52,909 nt of DNA, from positions 1 through 52,909 of the forward strand of contig CAKTEM010000017.1 in NCBI GenBank assembly GCA_934548045.1, read 5' to 3'. The DNA comes from an uncultured Faecalibacterium sp. Its GTDB lineage: Bacteria > Bacillota > Clostridia > Oscillospirales > Ruminococcaceae. Of this stretch, positions 16,622 through 25,383 are shown piece after piece. The notes under the pieces are model-generated. The model made no database searches and was not told the origin of the DNA. It saw nothing but the letters and a program-made list of their open reading frames with translations. The translations under genes were made by a program, and so were the position numbers. Numbering within the stretch: the stretch's first letter is position 1; each line of letters opens with the position of its first letter.

Positions 16622-17449
16622 TTCTTTTACGCAGATACGGTTTACATGGAGCATCAGGTAGAGCTGCTCTTCTTCCGAGAGTTCATAGCCCCATTTTTCT
16701 TTGATGTGGTCGCTGATATGGGATACACAGTCCGCGATCTCAGGAAATTCCTCTCGCAGGCTCTTGTACATCCGGATGTTCTCGCTGTCGATGGCGGTCT
16801 GGGTCCGGATGCGCTTGAACAGATACTGCACATGGGTCGCGTACCGGGAATAGTTGAAGGAATCCCGGTCGATGATCTGGTGGAAATCCCCCTCCACGAT
16901 CTCGGTGATCTCTTCCAGCATCTCGGCGAACTGCGCCGCCTCGTCCTGTTCGGTCTGGTCGGCCGGTTCCGCCTTGGCACTCAGCAGATTCATCGCGATA
17001 CCGACGGCTTCTTCCTTCGGCAGGCCGATCTGAAACTCCTTCCGGACACGCTCCACGGTATACTGGCCGATGCGGTATTCCCTCGGGTACATCTGCTGGA
17101 CATCGTAGGCCAGCGGCATCTGGACTTTGAGCCGCTTGCGGACACGCTCCATCGCGAAGTTGATGTGGTCGGCCAGCAGAAGCGGTGCATTGGAACTCAG
17201 TGGGTAGGGCAGTTCGTTCGACGCAATGTCGATGATCTTTGCCGCGAAGAGAACGACATCCGCAGGCAGATCCTGCATCACGTTCTGGTCGGCCGGGCTG
17301 ATGTTGTAGAAGGTGCGCTCGATCTCGGCCGGAGAGATCTCTCTTGGCAGAGTACCGAACCCGACACCCTTGCCCATCGCGATCATCTCGCTGCCTGCGC
17401 TGTCGATGCACAGGACCGCGTTATTGTTCAGTTTTCGTTTTGCGAGCAA
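16613..17449 (-). CDS. BglG/LicT-family transcriptional antiterminator
   Basis: RNA-binding antiterminator controlled by PTS phosphorylation. With a TTG start at 17449 it has 278 residues, the LicT length: RNA-binding CAT domain (about 1-56, beginning LAKRKLNNNAVLCID), PRD1 (about 65-165) and PRD2 (about 170-278). Expected regulatory histidines H95 (PRD1), H206 and H268 (PRD2) are present, but the second PRD1 histidine is replaced by N154 (GIAMNLLSA). The TTG start is chosen because homologues begin at this point and GTAGGTGG lies just ahead; a GTG at 17509 would put the terminator inside the gene. It autoregulates through its own RAT and controls the PTS gene downstream. Confidence 0.9.
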   Translation of the reverse strand: MLAKRKLNNNAVLCIDSAGSEMIAMGKGVGFGTLPREISPAEIERTFYNISPADQNVMQDLPADVVLFAAKIIDIASNELPYPLSSNAPLLLADHINFAMERVRKRLKVQMPLAYDVQQMYPREYRIGQYTVERVRKEFQIGLPKEEAVGIAMNLLSAKAEPADQTEQDEAAQFAEMLEEITEIVEGDFHQIIDRDSFNYSRYATHVQYLFKRIRTQTAIDSENIRMYKSLREEFPEIADCVSHISDHIKEKWGYELSEEEQLYLMLHVNRICVKEGL

Positions 17450-17478
17450 GACTGCGCCACCTACTTTCCCGAACACTG

Positions 17479-17552
17479 AAAAAAATCCCCAAAAGCAACA
17501 AAGCAACACTTCATCTGCTGCTTTTGGTCATGCCTCAGGGGAGTAACAGTCC
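17479..17552 (-). promoter_or_regulatory. RAT and terminator in the leader of the antiterminator gene
   Basis: RAT element at 17526-17552 (minus strand GGACTGTTACTCCC then TGAGGCATGACC), very close to the known 29-nt bgl/lic consensus but two nucleotides shorter. Its last bases overlap the arm CCAAAAGCAGCA (17516-17527), which pairs with the arm at 17489-17500 ahead of seven Ts (17479-17485). The gene therefore controls its own expression by the same switch as the PTS gene. Confidence 0.82.
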
Positions 17553-17589
17553 AAATTCAATTCCGGTCTTCGATTTTTTGGTATCCTTC

Positions 17590-17616
17590 GAGAATGCCCC
17601 TTTCGGGTAACAGCTC
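17590..17616 (-). promoter_or_regulatory. Additional RAT-like hairpin at the transcript 5' end
   Basis: Minus strand GAGCTGTTACCC, GAAA loop, GGGGCATTCTC. It shares the CTGTTAC...GGGGCAT layout with the other two RAT elements but no good terminator follows. It could be a second protein-binding site or a degenerate copy. Confidence 0.4.
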
Positions 17617-17630
17617 TTTGGAACGACAAT

Positions 17631-17660
17631 ATTATAACAAATCGACCCGAAGCGCGTCAA
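17631..17660 (-). promoter_or_regulatory. Promoter of the antiterminator/PTS/chbG operon
   Basis: TTGACG (17655-17660), 18-bp spacer, TATAAT (17631-17636) on the minus strand. The transcript would begin just ahead of the RAT-like hairpin at 17590-17616. Confidence 0.8.
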
Positions 17661-17740
17661 TTCGCAAACCGAACAAAAAATGCCTGCAATTTTCGTCACT
17701 TTCGTAAAACGTTGTACTGTATTTTCTGTCCGTAGACGTT

Positions 17741-19120
17741 TCAATCAAGGTCAAGGTCTTCAAAACCCGTCACCGACTCGAACCGCCGGGTGCGGACTTC
17801 CATCATCTCGCTGATGAGTTCCGCCGACAATCCCAACTGACCAGCCTGCCGCAGCATCTCGCTGACATCCAAGGCGGTCAGGTCCTCGCACCGGCAGAGC
17901 CGCCGGAACAGCTCAGTGTATGCCTGCTCCGGTTTGGTCGGCATAAACTGCGGCGCATGGCTGAAATAGCGCACCAGCAGCGAGACATCCCACTGCCGGT
18001 CTTCGTCCGACAGACCAGCGGAATATTCCAGCCGGGCAAGTGCCATCCGCGCCGAAAAATCGAGCCGGAACGCCTCCTGCGCCAGCTTGTCGAACACGCC
18101 AACCGGCTGAGTGAAAAAGTCCACCGGGATGCGCAGAATCTTTCCGAATTTCCGGTCGCCTGCCAGGATCTTATCCCGGGCCACCGGAAGCCCCAGCTGA
18201 TAGAGGGTATTCCCTTTCAAATCTGCCTTTTCCAGCCAGAGCAGAGCGGCGGCATGGTCAAACGCTGTCGCCGCGACGGTGATGTTCCGGCTCCATTCCG
18301 TTCCGCCTGCGTCCAGAACTTTCAGCGTTACCAGCCCGGCACTATTAAAAGTATGCGCACCCAGCAAGACGACACTCGCAGGCAGGGTCAGTTCTTTGAG
18401 GGCATGACAGCCTGCAAAGACGCCCACATCCGGCATCACTTGGTCGGTAAGTCTGGGCTGATAGCCGATGCTTTTCAATCCTTCCGGAAGATGAACCTTC
18501 GCCAGCCGGCTGCAATCGCCGAACGCGCCCAGCGGCAGGTCTTCGATGCCGTCCGGCAGAGTGAGCTCAGTCAAATTGGTGCAGTGCCAGAACGCATACA
18601 GCCCGATGTGCCGGATGCTCTCCGGCAGTTGAATATTGGTCGGGCCACCCTCGTCGACTGGTTCAGTGTCGACATGCCGCCCCATCCGCATACAGAACAC
18701 ACTGTAACTGATGGGCGATTGAAACATCTCCGAGAACAGGCTTTCCTCGAGGTGCGACGCCGAAAATGCTGTTGCGGCGATGGCCGACACCGGTTTGCCC
18801 TCTACCCTGTTCGGAACGATGGCAGGCCGCGCCAACCGAGGCCACCGGGTCAACGCAAGGGTTCCGTCCGGCAGTTCCACGAACTCTGCCGTAAGCGGCT
18901 GCTGTTCCTCGTCTGTTTCCTCGTTCAGATGCCCCAGCCGGGCAAACTCCGCGCTCATGTCGGGCGCGTCGCCGCCCCAATCCTCTTCGTCGTCCTCGCT
19001 GAGCAGGTCGGCCAGCGCAGAACCCGGGATACCTGATGTTTTTTGTTCTTCTTTCTCGGGCGGAAACCACGGTTCATCCAATGTTCCCTCCGGAGTGATC
19101 GTATAACGCAGTTTTTCCAT
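17741..19120 (-). CDS. BspA-type leucine-rich-repeat protein of the MoxR/VWA triad
   Basis: Cytosolic protein of 459 residues with no signal peptide or membrane segment. The middle (about 85-290) has BspA-type repeats (LRR_5): IRHIGLYAFWHCTNLTELTL, IEDLPLGAFGDCSRLAKVHL, VFAGCHALKELTLPASVVL. The acidic N-terminus and the helical C-terminus (about 290-459) match nothing I recognise. It is the last gene of a three-gene operon, 1 bp after the MoxR ATPase stop, so it is likely an adaptor or target-recognition subunit of that ATPase. Most BspA-type repeat proteins are secreted; a cytosolic one tied to MoxR is unusual. Confidence 0.8.
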   Translation of the reverse strand: MEKLRYTITPEGTLDEPWFPPEKEEQKTSGIPGSALADLLSEDDEEDWGGDAPDMSAEFARLGHLNEETDEEQQPLTAEFVELPDGTLALTRWPRLARPAIVPNRVEGKPVSAIAATAFSASHLEESLFSEMFQSPISYSVFCMRMGRHVDTEPVDEGGPTNIQLPESIRHIGLYAFWHCTNLTELTLPDGIEDLPLGAFGDCSRLAKVHLPEGLKSIGYQPRLTDQVMPDVGVFAGCHALKELTLPASVVLLGAHTFNSAGLVTLKVLDAGGTEWSRNITVAATAFDHAAALLWLEKADLKGNTLYQLGLPVARDKILAGDRKFGKILRIPVDFFTQPVGVFDKLAQEAFRLDFSARMALARLEYSAGLSDEDRQWDVSLLVRYFSHAPQFMPTKPEQAYTELFRRLCRCEDLTALDVSEMLRQAGQLGLSAELISEMMEVRTRRFESVTGFEDLDLD

Positions 19121-19121
19121 C

Positions 19122-20597
19122 TCACACCAGCCCTGTCAAGTCGATTTGATGCAGCAGCTGCTCCGACTGCCGATGGAGCAGTAAATCACGGCTGGCCGTA
19201 AAGTAATCGGTACTCAAAAACTGCCCCAAGAACGCCGTTGCCGCAGGCGCAACGGTCAGGTCGTTGACCGCCATGCTCAGCTCGGTTCCCTTCCCGAAGG
19301 CTTCCTGCAGGAAGCGGAGCATGTTTCCGATCTCCTTCTGGGTCGCTGTCACCTCGTTCTGCAAGGTGGAAACGCTCTGCTTGTACTGCTGTTTCAGAGC
19401 ATCAAAGGGAGTTGCACCGTTCAGCTCTTCATGCCAGCCTGTGGTCATATTCAGCAGGTCGAGATAGACCTTCTGCTTTGCCGCCGGTGCGGTGCTGGCC
19501 GCTTTCCGCCAGCCGTCTTCCATCTCGGAAAGTGCGGTCAGGTTGTCGCCGGGATCGCTGAGTGCCGTCCGGTCTTCTTTCAGGGTTTTGACCGCCACCG
19601 CCAGCGCATCATGCCGCAGGGTGCAGCGGCTCATGTGGAGGAAGACCGCTTCCAGCAGCAGGCTGACAAGGCTCATCCGCTCATCCATCTTCGCGCTCCG
19701 CGCCTGCGTCAGGGTATCTTCTTCCCAGATGCCATTCAGCAGTTCGTCGACCCGGTACACCTGACGATATTTCTGGTACAGCTCGTAGTAAATCGCAAAA
19801 TCCCGGGCGACCTGCTTGTTCTGCAGGTACTGAGTCGTCAGCTCCTCACTGACCGCAAGGCCCAGTTCTTCGTGGTATTGCAAAATCTCGGACAGGTCTT
19901 CCCACGCACGGGGCGTCACGACCGTCAGGCCGTCTACCGTCGTCTCGACTTTGTAGAAGTCCTCCGGGCGGATGTCCAGATAGCTGATGACACAGCGACT
20001 CACGCCGTGGTCGAGGGCATAGGCTTTCCACGCCGGGTAATTCGGCTCGACCTCGATGACTTTCAGGCGGTCACGGGTCGCGGCGTCAAACTCCCGGACG
20101 CTCTTGTTGAACCGGGGCGGATTGCCTGCCGTGACGACCACCCAGCCCTCCGGGATCTGATGTCCGCCGAACACCTTGTACTGCAGGAACAGGAGCATCG
20201 AGGGCGAAAGCGTCTCGGAGACACAGTTTATCTCGTCCAGAAACAGGATGCCCTCGGTCTTGCCGGTCGTCCGCATACAGTCGTAGATGCTGGCGATGAT
20301 CTCACTCATGGTGTACTCGCTGACCTGATAGGTCTTTCCGCCGTACTCTTTTTCCACGATGACCGGCAGGCCCAGCGCGCTCTGCCGGGTGTGATGGGTC
20401 ATGGAGTAGCTCACCAATCCCAGGCCCATCTCATCAGCGATCTGCTGCATGATGGCCGTCTTGCCCAGACCCGGCGCACCCAGCAAAAAGACCGGGCGTT
20501 GATGCACCAGCGGCATCCGGTACCGCCCAAGAGCATCTTTTTGCAAATAAATCTGTACCGTGTTCTCGATCTGCTGTTTCGCGCTTGCTATATCCAT
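19122..20597 (-). CDS. MoxR-type AAA+ ATPase
   Basis: AAA+ chaperone-like ATPase of 491 residues. Walker A GAPGLGKT is at 40-47, Walker B ILFLDEIN with D121/E122, and the sensor-1 region VVVTAGNPPRFN follows. The AAA core ends near 300; the remaining 190 residues are an extra helical region with a coiled-coil-like stretch (LKQQYKQSVSTLQNEVTATQ), longer than in a usual MoxR protein (about 320). GAGGAGGA precedes the ATG, which overlaps the VWA gene stop by 10 bp. MoxR proteins work with VWA partners, and both neighbours fit that pairing. Confidence 0.9.
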   Translation of the reverse strand: MDIASAKQQIENTVQIYLQKDALGRYRMPLVHQRPVFLLGAPGLGKTAIMQQIADEMGLGLVSYSMTHHTRQSALGLPVIVEKEYGGKTYQVSEYTMSEIIASIYDCMRTTGKTEGILFLDEINCVSETLSPSMLLFLQYKVFGGHQIPEGWVVVTAGNPPRFNKSVREFDAATRDRLKVIEVEPNYPAWKAYALDHGVSRCVISYLDIRPEDFYKVETTVDGLTVVTPRAWEDLSEILQYHEELGLAVSEELTTQYLQNKQVARDFAIYYELYQKYRQVYRVDELLNGIWEEDTLTQARSAKMDERMSLVSLLLEAVFLHMSRCTLRHDALAVAVKTLKEDRTALSDPGDNLTALSEMEDGWRKAASTAPAAKQKVYLDLLNMTTGWHEELNGATPFDALKQQYKQSVSTLQNEVTATQKEIGNMLRFLQEAFGKGTELSMAVNDLTVAPAATAFLGQFLSTDYFTASRDLLLHRQSEQLLHQIDLTGLV

Positions 20598-22078
20598 GAT
20601 TCGGTGTCCTCCTCTGTTTTGGGCTGTTCTGTGTTGAGCAGGCGGATGTTATCCGTTGTCAGTACCGCGCGGATGGCCCAGCCCGGTACATTCGGGCTGA
20701 TGTAATCGTCACGGTTGAAGATAAAGGCGGTCTTGTAATCCGGGGCCTTTTCCGGGTAGGTTCCCACGCCGTCGGTAAAGTAGATAAGGCCGTTCAATTC
20801 GGTGAGCGTCCGCTGTTCCACCAGTTTGTCCACGTACTCGAACACCGGGCGGAAATCCGTTCCGCCGAAGCCGCGTAGTTTCAGCCGGGGGATCAGCTCG
20901 TCCAGCTGGTCGAGGCTCGTCAGGCGTTCCACGCTCTGTACCTCGGCGTCACACTGGATCAAATAAATGACGACCTGTGTTGTGAACGAACCGCTCTGCC
21001 GCAGGACATCGCAGGTCCGCTGCAAAAAGCTCTGAACGATATCGCCCTGCACACTGCCGGACGTGTCGATGGCAATGACGAATTCCCGGATGCGCTTGTC
21101 ATCTCGGTATTCCAGCGGCTCGATGAGCGGAATGTTACCATAAGTCTTCAGGCCGTAGGTGTAATAGATAAGGTCGAACGCTTCATCCGACAGCTGCATC
21201 ACCTCGTTCTGCGCACCAAACCGATGCAGGAACTCGGTGTAATCGCACTCTTCAAAAGTGATGGGTGCCAGCCCGTCCATCAAGGCTCCGGCCCGTTTGC
21301 CGTGGCGGCGGCTGAAGGTCTCGAGGTCAGCTTTCGCCTGCCGCGCAAGCTGCTTCCACTGTTTCCGCAGGGATTCTTTCTGGCGTTGCTCCAACTGTTC
21401 CCGTGTCTCGTCGTCCTCCGGACTGGGCGGTGCCAGCTCGTCGAGGTCTTCCGTCTCCTCCGGCTGGGCGGATGTCGGAAGCTTTTCTCCGCCGGGCTTC
21501 TGTACCCCCCTTTTCCGGGAACGTGCATACCAGAGCAGATGGCTGTCACGGGAGAATTTTTCTCGCAGTTCCGCCAGCACATCCGCCGGGTACTGCCGCT
21601 CAAGCAGAAAGTTATACACTTCCTGCGCCGTCATTTTGGGGCAGGCTTCTCGCAGACGAAGCAGCCAATCGTCCTGCCCGGCATCGTCTGGCAGGGCGCA
21701 GGACGGGATATCCAGCTCTCGAATAATTTCTTCCGCCGCAATGTCGCAGGCAGTGTTCCACAGGGCGTTGTCCTTTTCCTGTTTCTGGAACGGATGCCCC
21801 AGCAGACAGTGGAGGGTCACATGGAGCAAGGCACGCGTCGGCGCGGCCTGCTGCGCATGGAAAGCCCGGAGCAGCTGTTCCGGCGCATAATAAAGCGTCC
21901 GGCCATCCGTAGCAAACAGGACGTTCAGCCCGGACAATACCGCCGGGCGGAGCTGTTCCAGCGACGGCGACAAGAACCGCAGGTCGGCCATCAGGCGGCT
22001 CTGCGCCAGTGCGACCACCTCTGCCGCAAGCTCCTCGATTTTCGGTTTTTCTGGTTTTTGGGGGGTCGTTTCCGGCAT
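20588..22078 (-). CDS. VWA protein with metallopeptidase-like N-terminal domain (DUF2201 type)
   Basis: Partner protein of the MoxR ATPase, 496 residues. The N-terminal domain resembles the putative metallopeptidase part of DUF2201: H86, H90 and H95 in LLHVTLHCLLGHPF, then WNTACDIAAEEII. A charged linker (about 180-260) precedes a C-terminal von Willebrand A domain with the metal site DTSGS (about D337), GGTDF and a later FTDGVGTYP. The start at 22078 follows GAGGAGAG; a frame extending 32 codons further upstream has no ribosome site. First gene of the VWA-MoxR-LRR operon. Confidence 0.87.
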   Translation of the reverse strand: MPETTPQKPEKPKIEELAAEVVALAQSRLMADLRFLSPSLEQLRPAVLSGLNVLFATDGRTLYYAPEQLLRAFHAQQAAPTRALLHVTLHCLLGHPFQKQEKDNALWNTACDIAAEEIIRELDIPSCALPDDAGQDDWLLRLREACPKMTAQEVYNFLLERQYPADVLAELREKFSRDSHLLWYARSRKRGVQKPGGEKLPTSAQPEETEDLDELAPPSPEDDETREQLEQRQKESLRKQWKQLARQAKADLETFSRRHGKRAGALMDGLAPITFEECDYTEFLHRFGAQNEVMQLSDEAFDLIYYTYGLKTYGNIPLIEPLEYRDDKRIREFVIAIDTSGSVQGDIVQSFLQRTCDVLRQSGSFTTQVVIYLIQCDAEVQSVERLTSLDQLDELIPRLKLRGFGGTDFRPVFEYVDKLVEQRTLTELNGLIYFTDGVGTYPEKAPDYKTAFIFNRDDYISPNVPGWAIRAVLTTDNIRLLNTEQPKTEEDTESWI

Positions 22079-22273
22079 AGGCGTTCTCTCCTCTCGTGTT
22101 TGAAAAAAGTTCTGGAAAACGGCAAAGCCAGCCGACCGCTGTCCGCATAAAGACAGCCATCCGCTGGTTTGCACGTATTCCGTGACGTGCTTCGGACAAA
22201 ACCGGCAGACGTTTCGGAATGTTTGAGAGATGGTTGGAGGTTTCAGCGCATTACGCGCCGGTAAATGGTATTC

Positions 22274-23707
22274 TCAGAACAGCAGGCCGCAGAAGACGCA
22301 GCCGACCACAACCATGATGGCCGATGCAAGCCATGCGTACGGCAAGGTGTGCTTCTGATGGTCGCCCAGATCCTGACCGGACAGGCCCAGCAGGAGGAAG
22401 GTCGCACCGGTCAGCGGACTCAGAGGGAAGCCAAGGGTCATCTGACCCATGATGGAAGCTTTCGCCACGGCCAGAGCGTTTCCGCCCATCGCCGATACTG
22501 CGTTTGCAATGACCGGCATGACGCCGTAGTAATAGGAATCCGGATCAAACAGCAGGCTCAGCGGCACGCTGAACAGGCCGACGATAGGCGCGATAAAGGT
22601 TCCCATGCTGGTGGGGATGATGGACACCAATGCGTCCGTCATAGCGGCCAGCATACCGGAGTTCTTGACGACGCCGGTGAACGCACCAGCTGCGAAGACG
22701 ATGGAGACCATCAGGAACGCGGCCTGTGCATGGCTGTTGATGATCTTATGCTGGAGTTCCACGCTTGGATAGTTAACGATGAGCAGGATGCAGTAGCCGA
22801 TCATAAAGGTGACTGCCGGGCTGAGCCGGTTGGTGATCAGGACATACAGGATGACGACGATCAGCGCGACGTTGAAGTACCAACGCCAGCCGCCGCGTGC
22901 CAGCTCGTTCGTGCCGGAAGACACTTTCGTCTCGGTCAGGCCGGTGACGACCTCTGCCGGGATGCCTGCGGCGATACGCTTCGCCTCTTTTTTGCCGAGG
23001 AAAGCGGAAATTGCCGCACATGCCACCCAGCCTGCGATCCACGCCGGCATGATGCCGACCCACAGGTCACTGCCCGTGACCTCATAGCCAAGTCCGGACA
23101 TTGCCGCTGCCGCACGGACGGTCGGGCCGCCCCACGGCATGACGTTCATGACACCTGCGGCCAGCGCAACGATGGTCGCTTCGACCCAGAGGTTCATCTT
23201 GAGCTTCTGGAACAAGGGCATACAGGCCGGGATGGCAATCAGGAAGGTGGTTGCACCGGAACCGTCGAGGTGGCAGATGCAGCCGATGAGGAAGGTGCCG
23301 ACACAGACCTTGACCGGGTCTTCGCCGGTAAATTTCAGAATACGGCTGATGATGGGGTCAAACACACCTGCATCCGAGCAGGTGCTGAAGAACAGAATCG
23401 CAAAGATGAACATAACGCCGGTCGCGACGATGCTGCTCAGGCCCTTGCCCATGTAGTCGGCACTCAGCATGGAGAGTGCTTTGGTGAAGCGTACTCCAAA
23501 CGTGATGGTCGGCTCCACATAGGCGGTGCCTGCTTTTTCCGCCGCTGCCTGTGCCGCCGAAATAATGGCGGCCGGCGCGTTCATAAAGGCTGCGATAAAG
23601 CCGGTGATGGCCGGAACAAAGATCAGGGCCACAAGGGTCGAGACCTTTTTGCTCATGATGAGAGCCAGCACCAGCAATATTGTAACAAAACCTAATACTG
23701 CCAGCAT
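22274..23707 (-). CDS. CitMHS-family citrate/tricarboxylate transporter
   Basis: Membrane symporter of 477 residues with about twelve hydrophobic segments. The CitMHS signature HLDGSGATTFLIAIPA lies near residue 145, as in metal-citrate/proton symporters, with a second conserved region MNVMPWGGPTVRAAAAM. TTTTGGAGGATCC precedes the ATG. It lies 129 bp downstream of the CoA-transferase gene on the same strand and probably brings in the carboxylic acid handled by the AtuA/CoA-transferase genes. Citrate itself is not proven. Confidence 0.9.
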   Translation of the reverse strand: MLAVLGFVTILLVLALIMSKKVSTLVALIFVPAITGFIAAFMNAPAAIISAAQAAAEKAGTAYVEPTITFGVRFTKALSMLSADYMGKGLSSIVATGVMFIFAILFFSTCSDAGVFDPIISRILKFTGEDPVKVCVGTFLIGCICHLDGSGATTFLIAIPACMPLFQKLKMNLWVEATIVALAAGVMNVMPWGGPTVRAAAAMSGLGYEVTGSDLWVGIMPAWIAGWVACAAISAFLGKKEAKRIAAGIPAEVVTGLTETKVSSGTNELARGGWRWYFNVALIVVILYVLITNRLSPAVTFMIGYCILLIVNYPSVELQHKIINSHAQAAFLMVSIVFAAGAFTGVVKNSGMLAAMTDALVSIIPTSMGTFIAPIVGLFSVPLSLLFDPDSYYYGVMPVIANAVSAMGGNALAVAKASIMGQMTLGFPLSPLTGATFLLLGLSGQDLGDHQKHTLPYAWLASAIMVVVGCVFCGLLF

Positions 23708-23836
23708 AAGGGATCCTCCAAAAATGATTGATGGGTGGATATTCGGACAAATTGCAGGCGCGCCTTATCTGTACAGAATTGGGGGTTGCTTTTGAAAACC
23801 GGAAATTTCCGTTTGCCAAACTGGATTGAAATGATT

Positions 23837-25051
23837 TTAGAAGACCTGTTTTTCGTGCAGGGCGTTGAACTCCTCTTCGCTCATGCCGAGGACGCCCTCG
23901 AAGATATCCTCGTTGTCCTGACCCAGCTGGGGAGCCGGCGTCCGGACGGAGGGCTTGGTGTCCATCAGCTTGATGGCACAGCCATTGACCGTGACCTTGC
24001 CGAGGGTTGGATGGTCCATCTCCACGAACATCTCACGCTCTTTTACATGGGGGTCTTCCAGAATCTCTTTGATATTCATGATGGGACCTGCCGGGATGCC
24101 ATGCGATAGCACCAGCTCGGTGGCCTCGTTCGGGGTCAGGTCTTTGATGCGATCTTCGATGACCTCGGCGATGGCGTCCTGATTTGCCAGACGGCCCGGC
24201 ATATCCACAAAACGAGGGTCCGTGATCATGTCCGGACGGTTCAGGATCTCATTGCAGAGTTTCTCGTAAAGCTTCTGGTTGCCGGCTGCGATGATGACCT
24301 TGCCGCCCTTGCAATTGAAGCTGTCGTAAGGCGAAACCGCCGCGTACCGGTTGCCCATCGGGGCCGGGATGTTGCCTGTCTCGATGTATTTCAACGCTGT
24401 GTTCTCGGTCGCCATGATCATGCTGTCCATCAGGCTGACGTCAACACGCTGACCTTTGCCGGTGATGTTCCGGGCATTGACTGCCGCCAGAATACCAATG
24501 GTGACATGCAGGCCGCCCAGGATATCGCCCAGTGCGGAACCGGCACGGGTCGGCTCGCCGCCCTTTGCGCCGGTGATGGACATCATACCGCCCATCGCCT
24601 GCGCGAGGATATCGTAGCCCGGACGCATGTGGTAAGGGCCATAGCAGCCGAAACCGGAGACCGCCGCATAGATGATACGGGGGTTGATCTCCTTCAGGAC
24701 ATCGTAGCCAAGGCCCAGCTTGTCCATGACACCGGGGCGGTAGTTCTCCACCACGATATCGGCTTTCTTTACCAGTTCCTTGAAAATTTCCTTGCCCTCG
24801 GGCGTTTTCAGGTTCAGGGTGATGCCCTTTTTATTGCGGTTGATGTTGGCGAAGTAGACGCTCTCCCGTTCACCGTTCAGATTCTTTGCCCGGAACGGAG
24901 GGTAACCGCGCGTATCGTCGCCACCCTTGGGAACTTCGATTTTGATGACATTCGCGCCCATGTCGGCCAGCATCATGGTGCAGAACGGGCCAGCCAGAAC
25001 GCGCGTCAGGTCGAGAACCGTCAGGTTCTCCAGTGCCATGTGTTCACTCAT
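23837..25051 (-). CDS. Class III (CaiB/BaiF) CoA-transferase
   Basis: Moves CoA between carboxylic acids, 404 residues. Family signatures: LDLTRVLAGPFCTMMLADMG at the N-terminus, ADIVVENYRPGVMDKLGLGY, and the nucleophilic aspartate D176 in SALGDILGG. It starts 1 bp after the AtuA-C gene stop, with GGAGAG ahead of the ATG. With AtuA-type genes upstream and a CitMHS transporter downstream, it likely activates an imported branched or hydroxy-carboxylic acid as a CoA ester. Confidence 0.93.
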   Translation of the reverse strand: MSEHMALENLTVLDLTRVLAGPFCTMMLADMGANVIKIEVPKGGDDTRGYPPFRAKNLNGERESVYFANINRNKKGITLNLKTPEGKEIFKELVKKADIVVENYRPGVMDKLGLGYDVLKEINPRIIYAAVSGFGCYGPYHMRPGYDILAQAMGGMMSITGAKGGEPTRAGSALGDILGGLHVTIGILAAVNARNITGKGQRVDVSLMDSMIMATENTALKYIETGNIPAPMGNRYAAVSPYDSFNCKGGKVIIAAGNQKLYEKLCNEILNRPDMITDPRFVDMPGRLANQDAIAEVIEDRIKDLTPNEATELVLSHGIPAGPIMNIKEILEDPHVKEREMFVEMDHPTLGKVTVNGCAIKLMDTKPSVRTPAPQLGQDNEDIFEGVLGMSEEEFNALHEKQVF

Positions 25052-25052
25052 C

Positions 25053-25382
25053 TTACAGCTCTCCGTCCTCTACATGGATCTTCATCCGCATGACCGCACT
25101 GCCCATCGACTTGCCGAGGCTGTCCAGACGCAGACTCATAGTCGCGCCGCCGCCCAGAGCGTGCTTCATGACAAAGTTGAAGCCGTTCAGGGAAGGCACA
25201 TCGTAACGGGTGATCTCGCCCTTTACCATATCGCCGAAGTAGGCCTTGAGCTTTTCGGGGGTCACTTCGCGCTCGATGATTTTGTAATATTCCGGCTTGC
25301 GCGCATAGACGCAGACGTTGCTGGTATCGCCCTTATCACCGGAACGGCCATGAGCGATATCGTTCAGATAGATCTCTGCCAT
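25053..25382 (-). CDS. AtuA-like C-terminal domain protein
   Basis: Small cytosolic protein of 109 residues matching the ferredoxin-fold domain found at the C-terminus of long AtuA proteins; here it is a separate gene. The conserved N-terminus IAHGRSGDKGDTSNVCVYAR is diagnostic. It follows the AtuA gene by 1 bp, so the two probably form one complex. Confidence 0.85.
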   Translation of the reverse strand: MAEIYLNDIAHGRSGDKGDTSNVCVYARKPEYYKIIEREVTPEKLKAYFGDMVKGEITRYDVPSLNGFNFVMKHALGGGATMSLRLDSLGKSMGSAVMRMKIHVEDGEL

Positions 25383-25383
25383 C

